Positions 38,722-46,065 are shown, numbered from the stretch's first letter. The stretch: 64,000 nucleotides of DNA from Streptomyces akebiae (GCF_019599145.1 NZ_CP080647.1:4898001-4962000); one strand, 5' to 3'. A program made the numbers and translations. The notes: a model not told the origin generated them from the letters alone.

Positions 38722-38862
38722 CGCGTCCCCGCGGACACCCCGCTCGACCGCACCGTGGGCCACGTGGACGAGCTGGCCACCGGGCGCCACGCCTCGACCT
38801 TCACGGGCATGGTCCTGGACGAGGACTCGGCCTCCCTGGACGTCTACCGCATCCCCTCCGCG
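38722..38862 (+). pseudogene. Remnant of an unidentified protein-coding gene
   Basis: One frame here has protein-like composition: VPADTPLDRTVGHVDEL, then GRHASTFTGMVLDED and LDVYRIPSA. It then runs into SSTPPRRTCSDPPERE, which looks noncoding. There is no start codon with a ribosome site and the reading ends abruptly, so it is probably a surviving internal or N-terminal piece of a lost gene. The original function is unknown. CGAACGG/GGACCGA-like short repeats lie just before it (about 38669-38722). Confidence 0.4.
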
Positions 38863-38945
38863 TCGAGTACGCCGCCCAGGCGTACTTGCAGTGACCCGCC
38901 CGAGCGGGAGATGCAACGACCCCGAAGATCCGCTATAGTTGATCT

Positions 38946-39098
38946 CGAGCCGCTCACCGGAAAACAAACTCCCGGTAGTACTCAATGCGTTGGTGGTCCA
39001 AGGAAAGACGCCCCGCTTCCTGCGGGGAAATGCAGGTGCAAGGCCTGCCCGGCGCTCCACAGAATGAGCCCCGCTTCACGACACGTGAAGCGGGGCTC
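38946..39098 (+). ncRNA. Candidate structured noncoding RNA
   Basis: A TATAGT -10 box at 38934-38939 precedes a stretch of visibly lower GC that ends in a perfect 15-bp terminator (39066-39098). Foldable arms in order: ACCGG/CCGGT around an A-rich loop (from about 38956), CCCCGC-TTCCT-GCGGGG (about 39011-39027), and GCAGG-TGCAAGG-CCTGC (about 39031-39047), a five-pair arm with a seven-base loop resembling a tRNA T-arm, followed by CCGGCGCTCCA. An outer GAGC/GCTC pairing can close the structure. A small frame from 38985 (MRWWSKERRPASCGEM) exists but has no ribosome site. I do not recognise an Rfam family. Confidence 0.45.
39066..39098. terminator. Perfect 15-bp terminator hairpin
   Basis: GAGCCCCGCTTCACG (39066-39080) pairs with CGTGAAGCGGGGCTC (39084-39098) around the loop ACA. 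It ends the candidate RNA and also serves the convergent serine-repeat gene. Confidence 0.8.
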
Positions 39099-39116
39099 AT
39101 CGCGTTTCACCGGGGA

Positions 39117-39518
39117 TCACGCCTTCTGCCGCTGCCGGCTCAGCAAGAGGGCTCCCCCGACCCCCACCACCGCTGCCCCCACCGCTCCCGCAGTCATGAA
39201 GCCCCCGTCGGAGCGCCACGAGAGCACCGACCACCGGGACTGCGCGGAGAACAGGGACCCCGTACTCAGCCACGATCCGGTCGAGATCAGTGACAGCGAG
39301 GAACCGATCGAGCCGACGGACAGTGCGCTCCCGATGGAACCGATCGACAAGGCCGAACCGACGGACCCCACGGAGAGCACGGAGCCGACCGACCCGATCG
39401 ACAGCACGGAGTCCTGCGACCACAACGACAGCACCGAACCGGAGGATGAGCAGGAGGAGGACGAGGAGGAGGACGAGGAGGAGGAACGTCGGACGGACTG
39501 TACGGACGACTTCGTCAT
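39117..39518 (-). CDS. Serine-rich repeat protein with C-terminal membrane anchor
   Basis: A 133-residue protein. A basic head (MTKSSVQSVRR) is followed by eleven consecutive serines. From about residue 29 to 107 it is built of 9-residue units with serine at positions 3, 6 and 9: VLSIGSVGS, VLSVGSVGS, ALSIGSIGS, ALSVGSIGS, SLSLISTGS and degenerate copies at both ends. A hydrophobic helix (AGAVGAAVVGVGGALLL) and a basic tail SRQRQKA close the protein, suggesting tail anchoring. The regular hydrophobic/serine pattern could form a beta-solenoid or amyloid-like stack. The start was set at MTKSS because AGGATGG precedes it. I recognise no family. Confidence 0.65.
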   Translation of the reverse strand: MTKSSVQSVRRSSSSSSSSSSSCSSSGSVLSLWSQDSVLSIGSVGSVLSVGSVGSALSIGSIGSALSVGSIGSSLSLISTGSWLSTGSLFSAQSRWSVLSWRSDGGFMTAGAVGAAVVGVGGALLLSRQRQKA

Positions 39519-39688
39519 GAGGCCATCCTGCCCCTGGCCGACTCCCGGGCGGAGCCTTCCGCGGAGGACGGCCGGAAACGTGTCGGCTCGCCCGCAGCTC
39601 GGCACCGGAGCCTCGCCCCACCCACCCACCGAACGTTGCCGCCCCGTCCGGCGTCCCAGTGGTGACCGTCTTCGAAGGGGACCACACC

Positions 39689-40168
39689 ATGCCGACGACC
39701 ACTGCCGTACGACCCCGTCCCCGCGCTCTGTCCACCGTCGCGACGGCGGGGGCACTGATGTGCGCGATCTCCGCGATCTCCGGGTGCTCGGAGGAGTCGC
39801 CGACGACCACGAAGCCATCGGCACTCGTCTGGAAGGAACCGGCGTCCTACACCTACACGCTGAGGTCGACGCAGGGCGAGCGGCCGCTGATCGGGACGTT
39901 CAGGGTGACGGTCCGGGACGGGAAGGTAGTGAAGGCCGTCGGGCTCGACGACAGCGGTCGCCACGTGGTGGACCGATCACCGCACCACATACCCACCATC
40001 ACGGACTTGTTGCAGCAGGTGGAGGCGGCACGCGAGGAGGGCGCCGACACAGTCGACGTCACGCACGCGGCGGACGGCCGTCCCGTCTCCATCGCCATGG
40101 ACTGGGACGAGGACGCGATCGACGACGAGGCGGCGTACGCCCTCAGCGATTACGAGGCACTCGGCTGA
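39689..40168 (+). CDS. DUF6174-type lipoprotein
   Basis: A 159-residue protein with a lipoprotein signal ending AISAISGC, so membrane-anchored outside. The mature part (YTYTLRSTQGERPLIGTFRV, GKVVKAVGLDDSG, IPTITDLLQQVE, GRPVSIAMDWDEDAIDDE) matches my recollection of the DUF6174 family. Function unknown. GAAGGGG lies nine bases before the ATG at 39689; an upstream GTG is not needed. Its 3' end overlaps the convergent lipoprotein gene by 19 bases. Confidence 0.75.
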   Translation: MPTTTAVRPRPRALSTVATAGALMCAISAISGCSEESPTTTKPSALVWKEPASYTYTLRSTQGERPLIGTFRVTVRDGKVVKAVGLDDSGRHVVDRSPHHIPTITDLLQQVEAAREEGADTVDVTHAADGRPVSIAMDWDEDAIDDEAAYALSDYEALG

Positions 40169-40584
40169 CTCAGGTCCCGGATCGTGCCGCCCACCTTGGC
40201 CTTCAGCTGCTTGAGCACATTGGGCTTGGCGGATACGGCCCAGCGCGGCCCGACGAGGTACTTGCCTCCGTAGATCGCGGCCGACTCCAGCCAGACCTCC
40301 TTCAGCTCGTCCTTGGGGAAGGTGGTGATCAGGTAGTCGCCCGCAGAGGTCTGGCACACACCCTCACGCAGTTCCTCCGCCTCGGTCCGGATCTTCACCT
40401 CGCACCCCGTGAGCTCGGCGATCACCTCGACCCTGGCCGGCGCGACGACCGCGGCGACCGGGCTGGACTCCTCACCCGCCTTGCCCGAGCCCTTGTCACC
40501 ACCGCCCCCACTGCACGCCGCCACCAGGGGCAGGACACCCAGGCCCACAGCCAACGCAACCCCCCGCGACAGCTTCCTCACCAT
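40150..40584 (-). CDS. Small secreted lipoprotein
   Basis: A 144-residue protein with lipobox LVAACS (cysteine near 24) and a Gly/Lys linker. The mature domain has two cysteines (TGCEVKIRTE, EGVCQTSAGDY), consistent with one disulfide. GDYLITTFPKDELKEVW is a notable block. I do not recognise a family. It converges on the DUF6174 gene and overlaps it by 19 bases. Confidence 0.7.
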   Translation of the reverse strand: MVRKLSRGVALAVGLGVLPLVAACSGGGGDKGSGKAGEESSPVAAVVAPARVEVIAELTGCEVKIRTEAEELREGVCQTSAGDYLITTFPKDELKEVWLESAAIYGGKYLVGPRWAVSAKPNVLKQLKAKVGGTIRDLSQPSAS

Positions 40585-40809
40585 GCCCTGATCTCCGTTC
40601 GCCTTCTCCGCACCGAGAGCACTCGGCAGGGGATACGTAGAAACGCGGCCGGTTACTCATTCGCAGGCACGGCCAAGTGACCTCATCGCCAACCGCCCTT
40701 GAAAGCAACAGCGTTGACGGCCATGCCCCTACCTCAGAAGTAGCTCAACAACCTGTTGCCGTGCGGACCACAGGAGTAGATTCCATGACCGCCAACACAT
40801 TGGGGAAGA

Positions 40810-41373
40810 ATGGTCCCGGACAGAACAAGCGCGGCATCTTCCATTGCCAAATCAGTCGCCCTCGCAGCTGCAACCGCACTCCTCATCTCAGTATGTGCCA
40901 CGCAGGAGCAGCAGCGTTATCAAGGGAACGCGTTGGAGGGTGGCATCCAGGAGAACGGGATCGCTGGAAGCGAGAACGTGAAGGTCGGGGAGACATGGTG
41001 GTTCGCACTCCCCGTACCCACCAACAGGTCCGCCGAGCCGATCGAAATCACCGGGGCATCCATCACGCAGGTGTCCGAAGGGATAAAGGTCCTGCAATAC
41101 GGTGCCTACAGCCTTGAGGACACCGAAGGGCTGGCTCTGCTGGTGAAGGAGGGCGAGGAATTGACTCCACCGTTCGCTGCGCTGCGCGACCACTCCGACA
41201 AGCCCGTGAAAGTAGCTCCCCACGCGTCGAGCGACATCTATTACCTGGCAAGGCTGAAGATCACCAGCCTTCCCGACCAGGGCGCCCGCTACTGCAGGTT
41301 CGTCTATCGGCAGGGCGGTCGAGAGTTCACACAGACACTGGACTGCGAAGTGGCACTGACAGGTCAGACCTGA
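40810..41373 (+). CDS. Hypothetical exported protein, lower GC, uncertain start
   Basis: A 187-residue frame with a hydrophobic N-terminal segment (VALAAATALLISVCA) that could be a signal peptide or an atypical lipobox. The mature domain is beta-rich (WWFALPVPTNRSAEPIEITG core, later YCRFVYRQGGREF). GC is visibly lower than in neighbouring genes. The ATG at 40810 has a poorly spaced GGGGA. A better ribosome site, AGGAG, precedes an ATG at 40785 in another frame. Either the start is unusual, or a frameshift separates the true N-terminus from this frame. Confidence 0.5.
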   Translation: MVPDRTSAASSIAKSVALAAATALLISVCATQEQQRYQGNALEGGIQENGIAGSENVKVGETWWFALPVPTNRSAEPIEITGASITQVSEGIKVLQYGAYSLEDTEGLALLVKEGEELTPPFAALRDHSDKPVKVAPHASSDIYYLARLKITSLPDQGARYCRFVYRQGGREFTQTLDCEVALTGQT

Positions 41374-41423
41374 ACCCAAGACAGCGACGCCAGATCGCTG
41401 ATGAGAGGTCTGGCCGAGCGCGC

Positions 41424-41801
41424 CTACGGGTGTGTGTCCGTGATCGCGATGACCTTGTCGAGGTGGTCCAGGGCGGCCTGCAAGTCGTCGATCTTGGCCT
41501 GGATGCGCTCGCGCTCGGCTCGCAGCATGGCTCGTTGCTCGGCGTCGGTGTGCCCGGCGTCCCAGCACGGCAGGAGTTCGGTGATCCTTCGGCTGGTGAG
41601 GCCGGCGGCGAACATCTGCTGGAAGAAGCGGACCAGGGGGATGGCGTCCTGCCGGTACAGGCGCTGGCCGGACGGGCTGCGCTCCGCGATGAGCAGCCCT
41701 TGCTGCTCGTAGTAGCGCACGGCGCGCACTGAGACGCCGGCACCTCGTGCCACCTCCCCGATGCGGATCAACCGCTCGGACGCGGTCCCTGTGACAGTCA
41801 T
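41424..41801 (-). CDS. MerR-family transcriptional regulator
   Basis: A 125-residue regulator. IRIGEVARGAGVSVRAVRYYEQQGLL is the MerR winged helix (core VRAVRYYEQQGLL), followed by RLYRQDAIPLVRFFQQMFAAGLT and a coiled coil near 85-120. There is no clear metal-binding cysteine pair, so it belongs to the organic-signal branch. GAGAGGA precedes the ATG. It is divergent from a short-chain dehydrogenase whose promoter has the MerR hallmark. Confidence 0.9.
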   Translation of the reverse strand: MTVTGTASERLIRIGEVARGAGVSVRAVRYYEQQGLLIAERSPSGQRLYRQDAIPLVRFFQQMFAAGLTSRRITELLPCWDAGHTDAEQRAMLRAERERIQAKIDDLQAALDHLDKVIAITDTHP

Positions 41802-41838
41802 GGTGATTCCTCTCACCCCTGGCCCTGACGACCAGCAG

Positions 41839-41870
41839 TTGCCTCTGACGCCAGCGTCAGGTTTTAGCGT
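41839..41870 (+). promoter_or_regulatory. MerR-type promoter with long spacer and 16-bp palindrome
   Basis: TTGCCT (41839-41844) and TAGCGT (41865-41870) are 20 bases apart (19 if TTAGCG is used). The perfect palindrome CTGACGCCAGCGTCAG (41845-41860) fills the spacer. This is the classic site where MerR proteins twist an over-long promoter. The -10 ends seven bases before the dehydrogenase ATG, so its transcript is probably leaderless. Confidence 0.8.
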
Positions 41871-41877
41871 ACCGGCC

Positions 41878-42606
41878 ATGGACATCAACAACTCCGTCGC
41901 CCTTGTCACCGGAGCCAACCGCGGCCTGGGCCGCGCCTTCGCCCAGCGCCTGCTCGAACGGGGCGCCCGCAAGGTCTACGCGACGGCCCGCCGTCCGGAG
42001 ACCGTGGACCTGCCCGGAGTCGAGGTGCTGCCCCTCGACATCGCCGATCCCGCATCCGTGAGGGCCGCCGCCGAGGCCGCCCCGGACGTCTCGCTACTCA
42101 TCAACAACGCGGGAATCAGTACGGGGACCGACCTGGTGACCGGTTCGCTGGACGCGGTGCGGCACGAGCTGGAGACCAACATGTTCGGCCACCTGGGAAT
42201 GATCCGGGAGTTCGCGCCGACGCTCGCCAGGAACGGCGGGGGCGCGATCGTCAACGTCCTCTCCGCCATGTCGTGGTTCGGGGGCAAGGGGGCCAATGCC
42301 TACCACCTGACCAAGGCCGCCGCATGGGCCATGACCAATGGCGTCCGCCTGGAGCTCGCCGAGCAGGGCACGCTCGTCACAGCGGTACACCTCGGCCTGG
42401 CCGACACCGACATGGCGGCAGGCTGGCCCGTGGACAAGATCGCTCCGTCGGACCTGGCCGACGCGGCGCTCGACGGTGTCGAGGCGGGCTCCGCCGAGGT
42501 CCTCGCCGACCGGTGGAGTCGGGACGTCAAGTCCCGTTTGCCGCTGGCACCGGAAGAGTTCAACGCCGCAATGGACCGCGCCCTGGCGGCGCTGATGGCG
42601 GCCTGA
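41878..42606 (+). CDS. Short-chain dehydrogenase/reductase
   Basis: A 242-residue classical SDR. Its features are TGANRGLGRAF (NAD(P) loop), NNAG in LLINNAGIS, and the catalytic serine and YxxxK in LSAMSW and AYHLTKAAA. It catalyses reversible oxidation of an alcohol or carbonyl; the substrate is unknown. It starts at the promoter's predicted start site and has no ribosome site. Activation by the divergent MerR protein is inferred. Confidence 0.9.
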   Translation: MDINNSVALVTGANRGLGRAFAQRLLERGARKVYATARRPETVDLPGVEVLPLDIADPASVRAAAEAAPDVSLLINNAGISTGTDLVTGSLDAVRHELETNMFGHLGMIREFAPTLARNGGGAIVNVLSAMSWFGGKGANAYHLTKAAAWAMTNGVRLELAEQGTLVTAVHLGLADTDMAAGWPVDKIAPSDLADAALDGVEAGSAEVLADRWSRDVKSRLPLAPEEFNAAMDRALAALMAA

Positions 42607-42654
42607 GGCGCCGGCCCTCTCACGGCGGCACGCCTACCGAAGTTGCTCTGGATG

Positions 42655-42686
42655 AAGAGGTCGTGGGTGCGAATCCCGCCCCTCCG
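42655..42686 (+). other. Degenerate tRNA 3' end, possible attachment-site remnant
   Basis: AGAGGTC then GTGGG-TGCGAAT-CCCGC forms a T-arm (one GU pair, loop differing by one base from TTCGAAT), followed by CCCTCCG like an acceptor strand. No 5' half is present. A tRNA 3' fragment at the edge of a lower-GC stretch suggests a scar of site-specific integration. Confidence 0.4.
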
Positions 42687-42773
42687 AAGGAGAAGTACTA
42701 GGTCAGAGCCACCTGGACCACGCGATCAACTTCGTAGGAGGGGCGTCCGCCACCCCTTGTCCACGTACGCGAA

Positions 42774-42808
42774 GCGGCGCCCGGACCTCGTAGGAGGCCG
42801 GGCGCCGC
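42774..42808. terminator. Terminator between dehydrogenase and surface-protein genes
   Basis: GCGGCGCCCGG (42774-42784) pairs with CCGGGCGCCGC (42798-42808) over a 13-base loop. It lies closest to the stop of the leftward LAETG gene. Confidence 0.7.
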
Positions 42809-42843
42809 GTCAGTGGGCAGGTGGGACGAGGGCTACGGGGCGG

Positions 42844-43809
42844 TCACGCGCCCGTGCTGCCCGCGCCCCTGCGGCGGGTCACGATGAAGATCGCGCCGCC
42901 CGCTGCCACCAGGCCCGCCGCGCCGATCGCGATCGGGATGGCGTTGCCGCCGCCCGTCTCGGCGAGGTCGCCGGGGTCGCCGCCGTTGGGGGACGGGGCG
43001 ACCGGGGTGGAGTCGGAGGGGGACGGGGAGGGGGACGACTCGGTCTTCGGGGTGTCGTCGGCCGGCGGGTTCTCGTCCGCCGGGGGGTTCTCGTCCGCCG
43101 GGGGGTTCTCCTCGGCCGGGGGCTGCTCCTCGGCGGGAGGGTTCTCCTCGGCGGGCGGCTGCTCCTCCGCCGGCGGGTTCTCCTCGGCCGGGGGCTGCTC
43201 CGTCGTGCAGTCCTTCGTGCCGCCGTTCCAGGCCGCGATCAGCTTGTCCTTGATGACAGGGCGGTCGGGGCCCTTGGGGACGTCGCCGTGCTCGAAGCCG
43301 TCCTTCGCGTCGAGCTTGCCGTCGAACTTCACGGCGCCCCGGTACAGGTCGATCTGGGCGTAGCAGCCCGCGTCGGGGACGGCGATGTCGAGGGAGTCCG
43401 TCGCACCCCGCTTGACCGTGACCGTGTCGAAGTCGACGAAGACCTGCTCGCCGGAGGTGGCGAAGGTCGGGCCGTGGGCGAGGTAGGACGCGAGGGAGAC
43501 CGTGCAGGTCGTGGCGTCGGAGGCGGCGCGGACCTTGATGTGCACCTTGCCGTCGTCGCTGGGCTTGAGGTTCTGGTCGTCGAGCTTGACCCAGTCGGCG
43601 AACGTCACGCCGTCCAGCGAGAACTCGCAGCGGTCGGTCTCGGTGGCCGTGCCCGCGCCCTCGCCGGGGGCGTAGCTCTTCTTGCCCCAGCCGTCGCCGC
43701 CGGGGGTGCCGGTGGCGAAGGCCGGACCGGAGACCGCCGCGGTCAGCGCAAGAGCGGCGATGCCCGTCCCCACCAGGCGGCTCACGATGACACGTCTCGC
43801 TATGGACAT
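42844..43809 (-). CDS. LAETG sortase-anchored surface protein
   Basis: A 321-residue cell-wall protein. A signal peptide ends near GPAFATG. The exposed domain (about 35-200) has cysteines in DRCEFSLDG, TTCTVSLAS, AGCYAQIDLY and KDCTTE. A stalk of PPAEEN/PPAEEQ/PPADEN repeats (about 205-250) and a Pro/Ser stretch lead to the sorting signal LAETG near 282, then a hydrophobic helix and RRR tail. LAxTG is the motif for class E sortases in Streptomyces. The ligand of the exposed domain is unknown. The start MSIARR has GGGA upstream. Confidence 0.88.
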   Translation of the reverse strand: MSIARRVIVSRLVGTGIAALALTAAVSGPAFATGTPGGDGWGKKSYAPGEGAGTATETDRCEFSLDGVTFADWVKLDDQNLKPSDDGKVHIKVRAASDATTCTVSLASYLAHGPTFATSGEQVFVDFDTVTVKRGATDSLDIAVPDAGCYAQIDLYRGAVKFDGKLDAKDGFEHGDVPKGPDRPVIKDKLIAAWNGGTKDCTTEQPPAEENPPAEEQPPAEENPPAEEQPPAEENPPADENPPADENPPADDTPKTESSPSPSPSDSTPVAPSPNGGDPGDLAETGGGNAIPIAIGAAGLVAAGGAIFIVTRRRGAGSTGA

Positions 43810-43962
43810 GCAGATCCCATTCTCGAACTCGGAACGTCGGTACGTACGAGGCCCTGGGCGCGGCGGCAGCACGGCAGCACGAGGCTGCCGGAGGCCGCGC
43901 CGGGGGTGAGTGGTCGAAGAAAACACCGGACTCAGGGGTCACTTGAGCCACAGGGTGTGGAC

Positions 43963-43991
43963 ATCGTTTACCAAGGGGTAAGGGCTGTCAA
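43963..43991 (-). promoter_or_regulatory. Promoter candidate for the LAETG gene
   Basis: On the minus strand TTGACA (43986-43991) and AACGAT (43963-43968) are 17 bases apart, giving a leader of about 150 bases. The rest of the 43810-44292 gap has no gene signal apart from the box at 44232. Confidence 0.4.
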
Positions 43992-44231
43992 CCTCGGGAA
44001 AGGCCGGTCCGACTCGGGTCCTCGACGGCCCGTCAGACACATCCACACCACACACGGGGCGCATATGGGGCACAAAGGGAATCAGTTCCTCCGGGAAACC
44101 ATGAGGGCCTCACGCGCACCCCAAGAGCAGGTCGCCCCACCGCAAAGGGTTCGCCAACTCATCTCTTCGCCCAAGGGAGTTGATAGGGGACGGATTTGAC
44201 AAGGCGCCTGCCGCTCCCGACTCTACGTTCA

Positions 44232-44246
44232 TGACATCCATTTTCA
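44232..44246 (+). promoter_or_regulatory. Zur-box-like palindrome upstream of the CooC-like ATPase
   Basis: TGACATCCATTTTCA, followed by TTATCG, is an AT-rich imperfect palindrome. Its reverse, TGAAAATGGATGTCA, resembles actinobacterial Zur sites (TGAAAATnATTTTCA) at most positions. It lies 46 bases before the ATPase start, close to a TTGACA (44196-44201). Zinc control is a hypothesis only. Confidence 0.35.
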
Positions 44247-44292
44247 TTATCGGCGTCGAGGGTGCCGCCGAGAGCGAGCGGGGTGACGGTCC

Positions 44293-45279
44293 ATGCGCGT
44301 GGCCTTCGTAGGCAAGGGCGGCAGCGGCAAGACGACGCTCTCCGCGCTCTTCGCCCGGCACCTCGCGCGGTCGGGCGCGCCGCTCGTGGCGATCGACGGT
44401 GACATCAACCAGCACCTCGCGCACGCGCTCGGTCTGGACGAGGACGCGAACTTCGCCGCCCCGCCGCTGAGTTCCCGCACCGGTGAGATCAAGGACCTGC
44501 TGCGCGGCACCAACCCGCGCATCGTCTCCCGGGAGGCGATGGTCAAGACGACCCCGCCCGGCCGGGGGTCACGCCTGCTGCGACTCCTCGGCGACGACGA
44601 CCTGCACGCCCGGCACGTCGAGCGCGTGGGCGACGTGCCGCTCATGGTCACCGGCGCCTTCGACGAGAGCGACCTCGGGGTGGCCTGCTACCACTCCAAG
44701 CTCGGCGCGGTGGAGCTGTATCTCAACCATCTCGTCGACGGGCCCGGCGAGTACGTCGTCGTCGACATGACCGCCGGCGCCGACGCCTTCGCCTCCGGGC
44801 TCTTCACCCGGTTCGACATGACCTTCCTGGTCGTGGAGCCGACGCGGAAGAGCGTCTCCGTGTACCGGCAGTACCGGGAGCACGCCGCCGAGTTCGGTAT
44901 CCCGATCGCGGTCGTCGGCAACAAGGTCACCGGCGAGGACGACCTGCTCTTCCTCAAGGAGCACGTGGGTGACGACCTGTTGGCGTACTGCGTGCAGTCG
45001 TCGTACGTCCGCGCGCAGGAACAGGGGCGGGAGCAGGGAGAGTTGGAGGCCCACAACCTGCACGCGCTGACCCGGCTGAAGGACGCCGTCGACGCCCGCA
45101 CCAAGGACTGGGCCACGTTCCAGCGCCACGCCGTCGAGTTCCACCTCCGCAACGCCGCCGCCTGGGCCAACGACGCCACCGGGCACGACCTGGCCGCCCA
45201 GGTGGACCCCGAGTTCCGCCACGGACCGGAGGCGCCGGCCTCCGCCGGGGCCACCACCCCCTCCGCAGTCTCCTTCTGA
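44293..45279 (+). CDS. CooC/MinD-like P-loop ATPase
   Basis: A 328-residue cytoplasmic ATPase. VAFVGKGGSGKTTLSALFARH is the deviant-Walker P-loop (core GKGGSGKTT); AIDGDINQHLAHALG is switch I, and VVVDMTAGADAFASG replaces the usual DTxxG switch II. This SIMIBI group includes CooC-type metallochaperone ATPases and MinD-like positioning proteins. It precedes an SCO5389-family gene by 27 bases and is probably in operon with it. Confidence 0.83.
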   Translation: MRVAFVGKGGSGKTTLSALFARHLARSGAPLVAIDGDINQHLAHALGLDEDANFAAPPLSSRTGEIKDLLRGTNPRIVSREAMVKTTPPGRGSRLLRLLGDDDLHARHVERVGDVPLMVTGAFDESDLGVACYHSKLGAVELYLNHLVDGPGEYVVVDMTAGADAFASGLFTRFDMTFLVVEPTRKSVSVYRQYREHAAEFGIPIAVVGNKVTGEDDLLFLKEHVGDDLLAYCVQSSYVRAQEQGREQGELEAHNLHALTRLKDAVDARTKDWATFQRHAVEFHLRNAAAWANDATGHDLAAQVDPEFRHGPEAPASAGATTPSAVSF

Positions 45280-45306
45280 CCAGAACTGACCAGAACAGGA
45301 ACATCC

Positions 45307-45699
45307 ATGTCGCTCGACGTCTCTCCGCAGCTGCTCGCCGATGCCGAGAAGGGCGAGGTGCGGGAGGAGGAGTTCGTGGAAACGGTGCGTACGTCGCTGC
45401 CGTACGCCTACGAACTCATCGCCTCACTCGTCGGTGAACTGCGGGCGGGTACCGCGCCGTTCGCCGACAACCAGACTCCGCCGCCGTCGGAGAAGGAGCG
45501 GGGCCAGCTGCTGCGGGCGCTGTCCAGCGACGCGATCCGGGGGAGCCTGGAGCGGCACTTCGGGGTGGCGCTCGCCTTCCAGAACTGCCACCGGGTGGCG
45601 GTCTTCCCGACCGAGGCGCGCGGCGGTGAGACGTACGCCCGCTTCACCTCGCTGCGGTCGCAGATTCTCAACCAGTCGCCGGAGTTCCGCGACTGCTGA
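45307..45699 (+). CDS. SCO5389-family protein
   Basis: A 130-residue soluble protein with TSLPYAYELIASLV, FADNQTPPPSEKERGQLLRAL, HFGVALAFQNCHRVAVFP and the C-terminal LNQSPEFRDC. These blocks agree with my recollection of the conserved SCO5389 family. Function unknown. The pairing with a CooC-like ATPase suggests a partner protein. Confidence 0.8.
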   Translation: MSLDVSPQLLADAEKGEVREEEFVETVRTSLPYAYELIASLVGELRAGTAPFADNQTPPPSEKERGQLLRALSSDAIRGSLERHFGVALAFQNCHRVAVFPTEARGGETYARFTSLRSQILNQSPEFRDC

Positions 45700-45771
45700 C
45701 GGCCGGGCCGGGCGGCCGGACTGCCGGGCGGTGGCGCTTGGCCCGGCCGGGCGCTTGGCCGACCGGGCGGT

Positions 45772-45812
45772 CGGACTGCCGGACGGACGGACTGCCGGAC
45801 GGACGGACTGCC
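45772..45812. repeat. 16-bp tandem repeat, about 2.6 copies
   Basis: CGGACTGCCGGACGGA is repeated head to tail after a longer run of GGCCGGGCG-type sequence that begins at about 45703. It lies within the 45700-46201 gap, which holds no gene. Confidence 0.75.
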
Positions 45813-45837
45813 GCCGTGTGACAGGCATGAATCAGCC

Positions 45838-45882
45838 ATCGACTGCCCCCTCCGCACCCCTCTCGCGGAGGGGGCGGTCGAT
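45838..45882 (+). terminator. Long terminator hairpin after the ATPase operon
   Basis: ATCGACTGCCCCCTCCGC (45838-45855) pairs almost perfectly with GCGGAGGGGGCGGTCGAT (45865-45882), giving about 17 pairs with a nine-base loop. Confidence 0.75.
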
Positions 45883-46021
45883 TCTGCATGGGGGAGCTCG
45901 GGGGGCGTACAGGGGCGCATTAGCGGCGTACAGCTGCATCGGGGGTGGGAACGGGGGCGGCCGCGGGGGCGGCTTCGGGCTGGGCGTGTGGGCGGCTTCG
46001 TCCCTATTGCGCCCGATCCCC

Positions 46022-46065
46022 CACCGAGCCCGCCTGAGCGCGAAACGGTCCTGGCGGGCTCGGTG
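46022..46065. other. 13-bp inverted repeat upstream of the phosphatase regulator
   Basis: CACCGAGCCCGCC (46022-46034) and GGCGGGCTCGGTG (46053-46065) flank an 18-base loop. It may be a second terminator or an operator for the gene at 46202. GGCGTACAG occurs twice nearby (about 45903 and 45926). Nothing else is recognisable in this gap. Confidence 0.45.

Noticed and set aside
38946..39065. Candidate RNA read as a true tRNA
   Set aside because: Only a T-arm-like hairpin and a CCA-like end are present; there is no matching 5' acceptor strand, D-arm or anticodon arm.
38985..39293. 102-residue frame starting MRWWSKERR
   Set aside because: It has no ribosome site, reads through a perfect terminator hairpin, and becomes composition noise afterwards.
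45772..45812. Tandem 16-bp repeats as a possible CRISPR array
   Set aside because: The copies are contiguous without spacers, and no cas genes are present.
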